Source of the DNA: DATFKA01 sp042095835
GTDB lineage: Bacteria; Bacteroidota; Bacteroidia; Chitinophagales; Saprospiraceae
Length of the DNA stretch: 64,000 nt
Reading direction: 5' to 3'
NCBI GenBank assembly: GCA_042095835.1
Contig: JBELML010000009.1
Location: 27,384-91,383, forward strand
The notes below the pieces were generated by a model. The model saw only the letters and a program-made list of their open reading frames with translations, did no database searches and was not told where the DNA came from. Made by a program: the position numbers and the translations under genes. Below, piece after piece: positions 53,254 through 62,541 of this stretch (the first letter of the stretch is position 1; each line of letters starts with the position of its first letter).

Positions 53254-53832
53254 TTAGGATGTACTGCTACGAATTCTACTCAAAGTTTCTTTGGTCATTC
53301 CTAAATAAGAAGCGATGATTCGCTGTGAAAATCGTTGAAAAAAATCAGGGTAATCTTTTTCCAATTGTCTCAATCTTTGTTCTGCCGAAAGTGTGTTTGC
53401 AGCAAGAACTCTTCTCATTAAGTGATATGCTTGTCGCTCAGTTAATGCATTGTTTAATTCAACTGTAAATGGAAGTTCTTTTAGTTTTTGTTCTATATCA
53501 TTCTTTGAGATAATCAATATTTCTGTTGGCTCAACAGCGTCAATAAAATAAGGCGATTTTGTATTTGTAGACATACTTTCTCTATCCGAAACCCACCAAT
53601 TTTCAATATACAAACCAATAATGTTTTCTTTTCCCGTTTCATCAAGGGTATATTGTTTCATTGCTCCCTTTATAATAAAGCCAGCTTTTTTACAAACTTC
53701 TCCTTCTTGAAGAAAGAATTGGTGTTTTCTAATCTTTTTATATTTAAAGATTTCCTTGATTTTTTCAATAGACTTTTGGCTGATTTTTTCTTGTAGATGA
53801 CTGTTTATATAGGAGACTAAATTATCGTACAT
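53254..53832 (-). CDS. Crp/Fnr-family transcriptional regulator
   Basis: A cyclic-nucleotide-binding-like domain (about residues 20-130, HQFFLQEGEVCKKAGFIIKGAMKQY) is followed by a winged HTH (RIIASYLGMTKETLSRIRS). No Fe-S cysteine cluster of true Fnr is seen. It is a typical short Bacteroidota Crp/Fnr protein of 192 aa. The adjacent Fnr-like palindrome and doxX-ygiD unit are likely targets, by position. Confidence 0.9.
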   Translation of the reverse strand: MYDNLVSYINSHLQEKISQKSIEKIKEIFKYKKIRKHQFFLQEGEVCKKAGFIIKGAMKQYTLDETGKENIIGLYIENWWVSDRESMSTNTKSPYFIDAVEPTEILIISKNDIEQKLKELPFTVELNNALTERQAYHLMRRVLAANTLSAEQRLRQLEKDYPDFFQRFSQRIIASYLGMTKETLSRIRSSTS

Positions 53833-53957
53833 ATGTTTTTATTTTTCATTTAATTCTGACTAACGTAAAAACGTTTTCTGGGAAATTGCCCCCACGGTCT
53901 GCATAGCTGCCGTAGACGCAGCGAAGCAAGTAGCTCAAGCATTTTAAACACATATGG

Positions 53958-54743
53958 TCAGCGCAGCATCCGAGCTTTTATTCTGGTGTACTTGAATGTG
54001 GCAAACAGGTTGCAATAACACCAGGTTTTCTGCTGTCTAGCCTCTTCCTTGATGCTTGGCGAAAATACGGTGCGTATTGTCGCCCGCGTAATTGAGGTGA
54101 TCTTTCTATTACAGACCAGACAATAGCCATTTTGTCTCTCATAAAGATAGCGCATCATTCGTTTGCCTGCAAGTTTGTTGAGCATCACTTCATCATTCCT
54201 ATTTTCAAAGTAAAGCTCCCATGATTTGCAATATGGGTTGGCCTTGACTTTGATTTTTGGATGGCATTGGATCGCAATACCACTTGCTTTATAGATCGTC
54301 TCTTGATCTCCCTCTTTATTCAAGGCGAAGAAGGTCCAATCTTTTCCCTGGTGTCTAATGAAGTATTTGCTCTTCGCCCAATACAGGTTTTTCTTGCCCT
54401 TGTGCCGACGAACCAACCATCGCCACAGCATCTCCCATATCACATTTTCTACTGCTTGGAAGGTCTGTTTGGCCACCATGTGTCTGTGCCAGCCTATAAT
54501 CATGGGAGAGGTCTTCCCCCAATGCTTGATGTAACAAGCCGCATCAATTGCCATTTCCATTCCGTCTAATACTAAATTGGCAAGTACCGCAGAGATAACT
54601 GCACCTTATGGCGTACCCACTTGGGTGAGAAAAAGGCTTTGCTTTTTAACATAAGCTGCTTTGAGCCATTTTCTCAATATCGACTTGTCAATTGAGATAT
54701 TGGATAACATCTACTCATGAGAAATATGATCAAAACAGCTCCT
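53958..54743 (-). pseudogene. Dead group II intron reverse transcriptase/maturase
   Basis: One frame runs from about 54743 to 53958. It begins CFDHISHE, then TAG (54711-54713), SIDKSILRKWLKAAYVKKQS, GTP, then TAA (54606-54608) replacing the Gln of GTPQG, and AVISAVLANLVLDGME. It then jumps to the maturase region IIGWHRHMVAKQTFQAVENVIWEMLWRW and an HNH-like YLYERQNGYCLVC. The palm segment with YADD is deleted. It is therefore an inactive remnant with two nonsense codons and an internal deletion of perhaps 150 codons. Confidence 0.85.
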
Positions 54744-54836
54744 TTACCTTTAAGCACCCGAGTTTGCTTGCGATCCCCATCAATATGCTTAACTTGCGAG
54801 CGATTTGAAATTCCTCCAATCATCACAAATTTCAAT

Positions 54837-55304
54837 ATGCCCGCCAGTACCAATATACTCAAAGCATACATTCATCAATTAGAGACCCTTTATGATGGCG
54901 GCAATTGGGTTGCTGTGAGTGCCCGTAATATTCTCAATGACATCTCCTACGAGAAAGCTATTGAAAAACTACACCACCATAGCATTTACGAAATCATTGC
55001 TCACCTACTGGTCTGGCGCTTGTTTTTACTCCATCGACTCTTAGGTGATGATGATTATAATATCCAACAGAATGGCCCTTTAGATTGGCAGACACTCGAT
55101 AATAGTAGCCCCGAAGATTGGCAAAATCTACTAGAAGCCTATTACTTCAATCAAATCGAGCTGGTAGCTATCCTTAAATCCAAAAATGAGGAAATTCTCC
55201 AGCAAATTGTACCTACCCGTGACTACACCTTTGGGCATCTCATCAATGGCACCATCCAACACGAGTACTATCACCTGGGCCAGGTAGCCCTACTAAAAAG
55301 GTAA
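54837..55304 (+). CDS. DinB-family protein
   Basis: The DinB-like four-helix bundle with metal-binding histidines is seen: IYEIIAHLLVWR and the closing TIQHEYYHLGQVALLKR. The length (155 aa) is normal. The ATG at 54837 gives the family N-terminus (ASTNILKAYIHQLETLYDGGNWV). The frame is open for 40 codons further upstream, but this overlaps the intron remnant and is not DinB-like. DinB proteins are thiol-transferases or of unknown function; no substrate is inferred. Confidence 0.8.
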   Translation: MPASTNILKAYIHQLETLYDGGNWVAVSARNILNDISYEKAIEKLHHHSIYEIIAHLLVWRLFLLHRLLGDDDYNIQQNGPLDWQTLDNSSPEDWQNLLEAYYFNQIELVAILKSKNEEILQQIVPTRDYTFGHLINGTIQHEYYHLGQVALLKR

Positions 55305-55500
55305 TCGCCTGACAAGAAGACCGTCTTCTTCAATGAAATTAGTCACCCTCTGATGTTGCTCTCTATCACCAATACGTAGAGCCTATCCATTGCCTGAGCG
55401 GAGTGGGCCATCCTACTAAACAGGGATTAATTTTCTAGCATGCTCTTAGGTAATAATTGGGCAGCTAGCAGGTATCTATGTATTTTGGCAAAAAAACAAG

Positions 55501-56694
55501 ATGCAAAGATTTTTTCTAGCTGCCCTTTTCTTGCTCCTTCCCAGCCTTCAGCATCAGGCGATTGCCCAGGCCATTGCGCCATTGGATGCCATTCAACAGG
55601 CTATGGATATGGCAAACATTGATTCTACCTATTTGCATATGGATCAATATTTTCGCTCAAAGGCTTTAAAAAAATCGACAGCGCCTTTTATTTTTCCACA
55701 AAAGCAAAACATCCAATTACCCCAAAATTTTGTACTTGATGGTGCTACATTTCAGGCCTCCACATTTATAGATTCTTCTGATACGCAGGGTTTATTGGTC
55801 ATTCAAAACGATACCATCATTTATGAGCAATATTGGAAAGGGCAGCAAAAAGAAAGTAAACACATCTCTTGGTCGATGGCCAAATCTTATATCAGTGCCC
55901 TCATTGGCATTGCTTTAGAGGAAGGCCATATAAAAAGTATCCAAGAACCCATTGATCTATATCTTCCCCAATTAAAGGGTTCTGGTTATGAAGGGGTAAA
56001 AATCAGGCACATTCTTGAAATGGCTAGCGGAATTGGTTTTGACGAAACCTATAGCGATCCCAATTCGGATATCTCCAGATGGTGGATGTCTTTTATTCAA
56101 GGAGAGTCGCAAGACGAGTTTGCGGCCACCCTAAAAAGCGCTCAAACACCAGGAAAGGTGAATCAATATGTCAGTATCAATACCCATGTCTTGGGTATGC
56201 TCCTCACCAAAGCGACTGGAAAAAGCATTACAGCGTATATGCAAGAAAAACTGTGGTCGCCCCTAGGAAATGAATACGATGCCTACTGGTTGTCTGATAA
56301 ATATGAAATGGAAATGGCCCTTGGAGGCTTAAATGTTACTTTAAGAGATTATGGCAAATTAGGTCAACTATTTCTACAAAAAGGCCAATGGCAAGGGCAG
56401 CAATTAGTGCCAAAGAAATGGGTAAAAAAATCTACAAGGCCTGGAAAAGCTTATCTCAAGCCCAAAGATAAAAACGCTTTGGGCTACGGATATCAATGGT
56501 GGGTTCCTTTTGGAAAAGATGGCGAGTTTATGGCTGTCGGGGTGTTTAATCAATACATCTACGTCAACCCAACTACCCAAACGATCATTGTCAAAAACTC
56601 CGCCAATCGCAATTATTACGATGGCAGTAATCCATACCGATCTTCTATTGTACATTTAGAGTTGTTCCGAAGTATAGCTTATCGTGGGTTTTAA
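55501..56694 (+). CDS. Serine hydrolase of the beta-lactamase (class C-like) family
   Basis: After a signal peptide (ending QAIAQ), the penicillin-binding fold is marked by SMAKS (Ser-x-x-Lys, the nucleophile), a YVSINTH segment in the Y-x-N position and a C-terminal strand-turn (YGYQWW...GVFNQYIYVNP). Proteins of this group are often esterases or peptidases rather than drug resistance factors. It is 397 aa and exported. A short unassigned stretch separates it from the LRR gene. Confidence 0.88.
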   Translation: MQRFFLAALFLLLPSLQHQAIAQAIAPLDAIQQAMDMANIDSTYLHMDQYFRSKALKKSTAPFIFPQKQNIQLPQNFVLDGATFQASTFIDSSDTQGLLVIQNDTIIYEQYWKGQQKESKHISWSMAKSYISALIGIALEEGHIKSIQEPIDLYLPQLKGSGYEGVKIRHILEMASGIGFDETYSDPNSDISRWWMSFIQGESQDEFAATLKSAQTPGKVNQYVSINTHVLGMLLTKATGKSITAYMQEKLWSPLGNEYDAYWLSDKYEMEMALGGLNVTLRDYGKLGQLFLQKGQWQGQQLVPKKWVKKSTRPGKAYLKPKDKNALGYGYQWWVPFGKDGEFMAVGVFNQYIYVNPTTQTIIVKNSANRNYYDGSNPYRSSIVHLELFRSIAYRGF

Positions 56695-56801
56695 GCGAAA
56701 CCCTTCTTTTGGGAATATCTTCGAGGATCAAGAAGGCCAAAACGCTAAGGTATTGGGTTTAGGGCGCGGCAACTATTATGCTAGAATTATAAACTGGTTT
56801 T
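56695..56801 (+). other. Short coding-like remnant
   Basis: One frame reads NPSFGNIFEDQEGQNAKV then LGLGRGNYYARIINWFYANY across the start of the LRR gene. It looks like protein but has no start codon and no family I recognise; perhaps the end of a lost gene. Confidence 0.25.
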
Positions 56802-57635
56802 ATGCGAATTATTCATCATCAACAGGGACTAAAAGCTTTTCCAGATTTTGACCAAAGGGTAGATCACCTTAGTGTATTTGGGAATCAGTTGACGACTATA
56901 CCAGATAGGCTATGGTCTTGCTCGGCATTGGAAAGACTCAATTTATCGATGAATCAATTCACCAGCTTATCGCCCCAGATCGGACAGTTGCAAAATTTGC
57001 GGATGCTCGACCTGGGGCACAATCAAATCAAGAGCATACCTGAAGAAATTGGGGTATTAGAAAAATTGGATCAATTCCTTTATTTACACAATAATCGATT
57101 AAGCAAACTACCTGCTAGTATTGGCCAATTAAAGCAACTCCCCTATTTGAATATTGGCCAAAATCCAATCGAATACCTTCCAGCAACTATCGGCCAACTT
57201 GGAAAGTTAATCGAATTAAAAGCGGAGTCGGCGGCACTAAAGGCACTGCCACCAAGTATCGGCAACTGTCAGGAATTGAGATTAATCCACCTTCAGAAAA
57301 ACCAATTGCAAGATTTACCCGCAACTTTAGAAAAGCTCCCAAAACTAGAGGCTTTATTCTTAGATAGAAATCAACTTAGGGATTTTCCACTGGTACTTCC
57401 ACGGCTAAAGTACCTCAGTCTCAGAGATAATGCACTAGCCGAAATCGGCGATCATTTGGTCCACTACCAACAAGTCCGACAGTTAGACCTCAGAGGCAAT
57501 AATCTAAAAACCCTACCTGAAGCTTTACTTGAACTTCCCCATCTGGAGCGACTAGATCTGAGATGGAATATGGATCTACAAATCCCCCAATGGCTAGCCC
57601 ATCTCAAAAGAAAAGGATGTATTGTTTATACCTAA
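56802..57635 (+). CDS. Leucine-rich repeat protein
   Basis: About ten LRRs of the bacterial LxxLxLxxNxLxxLPxxIGxL type fill the 277 residues (LERLNLSMNQFTSLSP, LRMLDLGHNQIKSIPEEIG, LPYLNIGQNPIEYLPATIG and more). There is no signal peptide or membrane segment, so it is probably cytoplasmic and binds a protein partner. Its stop codon TAA is immediately followed by ATG of the next frame (TAAATG), suggesting coupling with the lipoprotein serine hydrolase. Confidence 0.85.
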   Translation: MRIIHHQQGLKAFPDFDQRVDHLSVFGNQLTTIPDRLWSCSALERLNLSMNQFTSLSPQIGQLQNLRMLDLGHNQIKSIPEEIGVLEKLDQFLYLHNNRLSKLPASIGQLKQLPYLNIGQNPIEYLPATIGQLGKLIELKAESAALKALPPSIGNCQELRLIHLQKNQLQDLPATLEKLPKLEALFLDRNQLRDFPLVLPRLKYLSLRDNALAEIGDHLVHYQQVRQLDLRGNNLKTLPEALLELPHLERLDLRWNMDLQIPQWLAHLKRKGCIVYT

Positions 57636-57671
57636 ATGCAAGCCTTCAAAAAATTGTTCATCTTTGCATTT

Positions 57672-59162
57672 ATGCGAACAACTTTAAACCTTTCTATCTA
57701 CTTACTTCTGCTCTTTTCCGCTTGTCAGCCCAGCCAAGTAGATGTCGGGCAGCAAGCAGAACAGGGCTTCAAAAAGGACTTGGATACTTTGCAGGCCTAT
57801 TTCGATATTCCCGGCATTGCCGCCCTTGTAGCCAAAGGTGAGGATGTTCTTTTCGAACACTATAGCGGCTTCAGTGATGTGGAGAATCAGGTCTTAGTTA
57901 ATGAGCAGACCATATTCCCTATTGCTTCCTTAACAAAGGTATTTTCCGGTATTCTAGCTTTACAATTACAAGAAGCAGGTCAATTAGATTTGGATGCTCC
58001 TTTACTACAATATTTCCCAAATCAAGAGATTTTTCCTGGCGTACAAATCAAACATGTACTTTCTCATACTTCTCAAGGAACACCAGGAGAAAACTTCTAT
58101 TATAGTTACCGATTTGGAGCCTTAACCCGTGTTTTAGAAATGGCTGGAGATACGAGCCTAGAAGCACTGGTCGAACAGCATATTTTGAGTCCTTTAGCAT
58201 TGACCAATACTTTTCCTATCCCAGATTCTAATAGTATTGGTAAAAGAAAAGATCTCCTTGCCCAACCCTATGTTTTAGGCGAAGATGGGCTGGAAAAAGG
58301 CCCCCTTGAATGGGGATACTCCACCTCTGCCGGATTGGCTTCCAATTTGAAAAATTTACACCAATTGAGTTTAGCCCTTGACCAAAATCAGTTGATTACT
58401 GAGGCTTCCAAGCAATTGCTATATGAAGGTTTAAATCAAGAACACCCTTATGGATACGGTATTTTTTCGCAAAGTTTTCAAGGCATAAATATCTATTGGG
58501 CCTATGGGCAGTACGATGGTTACTCTAGTTTATTCATCAAAGTTCCTCAAAAAGACCTGACACTGGTTTTATTGGCCAACAACAATCTAATGAGCGATCC
58601 TGCGCGCTTAATTTATGGCGATGTGTTTAGCTCCCTATTTGCGCATAGTTTTTTCAATAACTATGTATTTGACCTTGAAAAAGAGCCCATTTTCGTGGAA
58701 GGTGTATTGGAGGATATTAAAAAACATTCCCAAGCTGAACTTTTCAGAAAAAGACTACAAGCCGAGGCGCTGGCCGCTTCCTTCATGGCCCGCTATGAGA
58801 TCGAAGAGATCAATAAGAGCGTTAAACTTTTAGAGACTGTATTTGGGGCTTACCCACAAGTCAGTAGCTATGGTGATCTTAATACCCTGCACAATATCAT
58901 TTTCCTGAAAGATGTGGCAGCCTACCGAGATTTAGGTGTTTTTGATGTCTTTGATCAGCAAGTTCTATCCATTGGATCGCATTTGCTGGAGATAGATCGG
59001 GAAAATCCTTACGCTAATTTATATATGGCCTCTTATTATCAAAAAAAGGATAATGAAGAGATGACGCGCCAATACTATAAAGCCATTGCTGAAGCAGAAA
59101 ACTTCTCTAGTTTTTGGTATACCGCTCAGGCTAATCAGTGGTTGGAGAAGTATCCGGAGTGA
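57672..59162 (+). CDS. Lipoprotein serine hydrolase (beta-lactamase-like) with C-terminal helical domain
   Basis: From the ATG at 57672 a lipoprotein signal with lipobox LLFSAC (Cys18) is clear. The beta-lactamase-like domain follows, with SLTK (Ser-x-x-Lys nucleophile, SLTKVFSG) and YSYRFGALTRV at the Y-x-N position. The last ~130 residues are helical, TPR-like (EEINKSVKLLETVFGAYPQV, ANLYMASYYQKKDNEEMTRQYYKAI). An alternative ATG at 57636 directly abuts the LRR stop codon but adds a second hydrophobic stretch before the lipobox. It could be a surface esterase. Confidence 0.82.
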   Translation: MRTTLNLSIYLLLLFSACQPSQVDVGQQAEQGFKKDLDTLQAYFDIPGIAALVAKGEDVLFEHYSGFSDVENQVLVNEQTIFPIASLTKVFSGILALQLQEAGQLDLDAPLLQYFPNQEIFPGVQIKHVLSHTSQGTPGENFYYSYRFGALTRVLEMAGDTSLEALVEQHILSPLALTNTFPIPDSNSIGKRKDLLAQPYVLGEDGLEKGPLEWGYSTSAGLASNLKNLHQLSLALDQNQLITEASKQLLYEGLNQEHPYGYGIFSQSFQGINIYWAYGQYDGYSSLFIKVPQKDLTLVLLANNNLMSDPARLIYGDVFSSLFAHSFFNNYVFDLEKEPIFVEGVLEDIKKHSQAELFRKRLQAEALAASFMARYEIEEINKSVKLLETVFGAYPQVSSYGDLNTLHNIIFLKDVAAYRDLGVFDVFDQQVLSIGSHLLEIDRENPYANLYMASYYQKKDNEEMTRQYYKAIAEAENFSSFWYTAQANQWLEKYPE

Positions 59163-59275
59163 CTGGGAGACTGGGGACTGTGTGACTGGGAAACTTGGAG
59201 ACCGGGGAACGGGGACGTGGGGATTGTGTGACTTGGAGAGCAGGGGCTTGGGGACAGTGTGACTTGGGGATTCCA
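59160..59275. repeat. Second G-rich short tandem repeat array
   Basis: About 110 bases of GACTGGGA/GGGGACT-like units begin right at the stop codon of the lipoprotein hydrolase. It is the same repeat class as at 31640-31780, also placed after a gene. It lies in the small gap between convergent genes. Confidence 0.75.
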
Positions 59276-59283
59276 GCATTCAC

Positions 59284-62200
59284 TCATTGCTTCACTGACC
59301 TTAAATTGAATTGCTCATTACCGAAGAAAACAACTGTAGGGATTCCCTCTTCTTTTGTGATTATTGGTTTGGTGAGTATGGACTGTTGCAGCAAGGGAAA
59401 AGCGTCTGCTACTACCCTACCATCATGGAGATTAAGGTGGTAGACGACTAGCTGCTGACCTTCATTACTTGCGATGAGCAGTTGATTATCTTTTGCCTGG
59501 AAAGCTAGGTCAATTTTGCCCGTGGAGTTTTCTGCCTTGATGGAATATTGCTGCAATAGCTCCATTTTTTCATTGATCAATTGAATATGGATTTTATTAG
59601 CATCCTCTGTGATGTCATACCAGGCTACTGCCAAATTTTGATCGACTATACAAGCCACTGGTCCAGCGGTTGTTTTGCGTTTCCATTCTACGGTAGATAG
59701 CATTTTAGGCTGGCGCCATTGCTGGTCAAGGTAATTTCTGATTTGAATATTATTCTCGGCATCCCGATAGATCAAGGTGGGTTTGTCTTGCCAATTGAGC
59801 AGCGTATAGGGACATAATGGACTGACATCATTTGTGAGCCTATGCTCCTGATATCTTTTTCCTTTTTCGTCGATCTCCACAGAACGTAAAGTAAGTTTAC
59901 CCGTAGCAGAAGGATGATACCTATCAGAAGCCTCGTGATAAACTTTGGTCTCGCGTCCATCCATCCAGCTTAGCAAAATACGACCGTTGGATAAGGGATG
60001 TAGCTGACCAAATCCATAGAAAGCAGGCACTTCGGAATCATAGGGGCGCATCGGCTTTGACCAGGACTTACCACCATTTTTTGATCGGCTAATCATCAGA
60101 TGATGATCATAAGCATTTCTCGAAGGAATTTTTGCTAACCAAAAGGCTAATAGCTGTTTATGATTATTTGGAAACGCTGCCACTTGAGGGGCATCTAAGT
60201 CATTCACAAACCAATCACCTTGGCCTATTTGAATAGTTTTTGGAGTGGTCCAATCGCCTTCTTTTCGTTTAGAAAATTGGAAAACTTGCTCTCCATTATT
60301 CTGCGTTTCAATCCAACTCGACAGCAAAATGGGCTCTTTCTGAATGCTAAATGCTTCTTTTTCTTGCTCCTCGAATGTTGGGTTTTTAAACTTCGCTGCT
60401 TGGTTATCAAACAGTCTAAGACTTGCTCTCACAAAGAAACTTCGGCCTGGCCCAACTGGAAAATTATTGCCACTAGCATGCACACCTCCGCTCCCTCCCG
60501 AGATGCCTACTTGCTGAATATCCAATAGATTGCGTACACCGAAACTGAGATTCAAGCGCTTGTTATAAAGCGGCAGCACCCAACTGGCGTCGATCATCGT
60601 GAAACCATCCTGTATTTGTTGCTGAGCAGTAGACAGTCCATTTTCCACAGTTGGGAAATAAGAAATAAAGCGATCATTGAAGCGCCCGAAAACGTTTAGT
60701 TGAGAGGACCACCATGGCAAATCTAAAGCAAAACGAGCATTCCATTCATTGGAAAAGGTAAAGCGAGGAACCGCAGAAAAAGTTTCGCTTTCTGGGTTAT
60801 ATAAACCTAGACGCGTATACCCCAAACCCAGTTGCCAACTGCGATATTGATAGTTGAGATTCAAGCGGCCACCGATCACTTCACTTCTTTCTAAATTAAA
60901 ATAAGCGAAACTGGTAGAGGTCTCATTGATAGCAGGGACCAATTCTCCATTTTGCTCTACATAAGGAAACAACTGAATTTGATCTTGGATCTGATTATAA
61001 AACAAACCTAGTTGGCCACTCCACTGCTGTTCTTGAATATTTTTTGCCCAATTTAAATGGACTTGAAAATTATTACTTGTTTCTGCGGCCAAGTTGGGAT
61101 TACCTAAAATAAAGTGATTCAAATCTATAAACTCTAAAAAGAGTTCCTTTAAGCTTGGACTTCTAAAACCACGGCCGTAGGAAGCTCTTAAAGTAAGGGC
61201 ATCACTCCAGCTATACTTCAAATGGAAAGAAGGAATCAAAGGAACATCAAACCGGCTATTATAGGAAGCTCGTAGTCCTGCCTCCATACTCAGGTCCCGG
61301 TTGGCCTGATATCTTAAACTACCAAAAAGAGCGTAGTCTCCGATGTCACTTTTTGTAGGATCGGTAGAAGACTCATCAAAAATACGACCACCGGCACCTT
61401 GCTCGTAGCGCAAATCCGCCCCCAGTTGATAATTCCACTTGCTATCGCGATACTGGCTCGCTAAAACGGAGCGCATCATATAAGTATCAAAACGAGTCGT
61501 ATCTCCTCCCAGGTTGGTACGCAAATTCTCCTCAAAATCGTGGCGATAAGTGTCTACAATTCGTTCAAAACCATTATATCCTACAGTGGTTTGCCAATAA
61601 TGATGTTTCCCGATGGAACCTTGATGGTTCAGGGATTGGTTCATCCGCTGGGTCAAATAGTTATCGTCGAAAGCATAGGGCTTGAACTGCGGCCTACGCA
61701 CATTGCCTAGGTTTTGCACCTCCTCATCAAAAAAAGCAAATTGGTAGCGCAAAGAATGGTCTCCACCTAAGTCATACCTTAGGAGGCCATCTACAAACCA
61801 CTGCTCCTTGGGATTCCATAATACAGACCGTGAAGTATCGGGACTATATCCATTAAACCAATCGCGACCGGCATTCAGGCGAATCAGAAATTGATCATTT
61901 AATCTCAGGCCGGCATCAATACTTGTGCTGTTTTCAGCCCTGGATTCAACTTGCTGGTTAAGCGTGATCTCTAAAGGTAATAATTGAGACTTTTTAGTGA
62001 TGAGGTTGATAACACCTCCAATGGCATCTGTACCATAGTTGACCGACATCGGACCTTCAATAATCTCTACCCTTTCTACATTGCTGAGATTGATTTGACT
62101 GAGATCAATATTTCCATCAAGGCGCCCCACTACGGGTACACCGTCGATCATAATCTTGATATTTTCACCGCCTACACCTAATAAAGATAGGCCGCTTCCC

Positions 62201-62523
62201 AGGATTTGGTCTTGGCTGATTCTAATATTGGGATCTTGATTAAGCAGTTGTTCGAGGTTGTTGGCACCTCTTTGAGCGATCACTGTTTTATCAATAGTAC
62301 GGATGGTCTGCAGGGCATTTTTTGAACTTGTTGGTGCATATTGCGCGGTAACCACCACATCATCAAGATCAAAAAACATAGCCACCGTGTCTTCGCTGCT
62401 TTCTTGCTGTGCCTTTAGGCAGGATATCCCCAAAACTAGGCCAATAGCCAAAAGGGGCACTCTTTTGAAGGAGTTCCTAGGTAAAAAAGTATAAGAAAAC
62501 AAGCTACGGTGTATCCAAAACAT
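59284..62523 (-). CDS. TonB-dependent receptor fused to a sialidase-like beta-propeller
   Basis: A long signal region (ending LGISCLKAQ) precedes a TonB-box-like DVVVTAQ, a plug (about residues 65-180, IMIDGVPVVGR; VERVEIIEGPMSVNYGTDAIGG) and a barrel that ends FFVRASLRLF near residue 705. A normal receptor stops there. This one continues for about 370 residues with beta-propeller features, including an Asp-box-like SRSKNGGKSW (about 812-821) and QLHPLSNGRILLSWMDGR. Sequence order would put this domain in the periplasm. It lies 18 bases after the HmuY-like gene. The receptor part resembles HmuR/BtuB-type haem or cobalamin receptors. Confidence 0.85.
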   Translation of the reverse strand: MFWIHRSLFSYTFLPRNSFKRVPLLAIGLVLGISCLKAQQESSEDTVAMFFDLDDVVVTAQYAPTSSKNALQTIRTIDKTVIAQRGANNLEQLLNQDPNIRISQDQILGSGLSLLGVGGENIKIMIDGVPVVGRLDGNIDLSQINLSNVERVEIIEGPMSVNYGTDAIGGVINLITKKSQLLPLEITLNQQVESRAENSTSIDAGLRLNDQFLIRLNAGRDWFNGYSPDTSRSVLWNPKEQWFVDGLLRYDLGGDHSLRYQFAFFDEEVQNLGNVRRPQFKPYAFDDNYLTQRMNQSLNHQGSIGKHHYWQTTVGYNGFERIVDTYRHDFEENLRTNLGGDTTRFDTYMMRSVLASQYRDSKWNYQLGADLRYEQGAGGRIFDESSTDPTKSDIGDYALFGSLRYQANRDLSMEAGLRASYNSRFDVPLIPSFHLKYSWSDALTLRASYGRGFRSPSLKELFLEFIDLNHFILGNPNLAAETSNNFQVHLNWAKNIQEQQWSGQLGLFYNQIQDQIQLFPYVEQNGELVPAINETSTSFAYFNLERSEVIGGRLNLNYQYRSWQLGLGYTRLGLYNPESETFSAVPRFTFSNEWNARFALDLPWWSSQLNVFGRFNDRFISYFPTVENGLSTAQQQIQDGFTMIDASWVLPLYNKRLNLSFGVRNLLDIQQVGISGGSGGVHASGNNFPVGPGRSFFVRASLRLFDNQAAKFKNPTFEEQEKEAFSIQKEPILLSSWIETQNNGEQVFQFSKRKEGDWTTPKTIQIGQGDWFVNDLDAPQVAAFPNNHKQLLAFWLAKIPSRNAYDHHLMISRSKNGGKSWSKPMRPYDSEVPAFYGFGQLHPLSNGRILLSWMDGRETKVYHEASDRYHPSATGKLTLRSVEIDEKGKRYQEHRLTNDVSPLCPYTLLNWQDKPTLIYRDAENNIQIRNYLDQQWRQPKMLSTVEWKRKTTAGPVACIVDQNLAVAWYDITEDANKIHIQLINEKMELLQQYSIKAENSTGKIDLAFQAKDNQLLIASNEGQQLVVYHLNLHDGRVVADAFPLLQQSILTKPIITKEEGIPTVVFFGNEQFNLRSVKQ

Positions 62524-62541
62524 ACCTCTGGTAAAATTCGC

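Noticed and set aside
54717..54836. 40-codon upstream extension of the DinB gene
   Set aside because: It is antisense to the group II intron remnant and not DinB-like; the ATG at 54837 gives the normal family start.
55501..56694. Antibiotic-resistance beta-lactamase
   Set aside because: The fold is shared, but the sequence is of the large esterase/peptidase-like class C group; no resistance role can be claimed.
59019..59279. 86-codon minus-strand frame
   Set aside because: It consists of the G-rich array read backwards and the end of the hydrolase gene.
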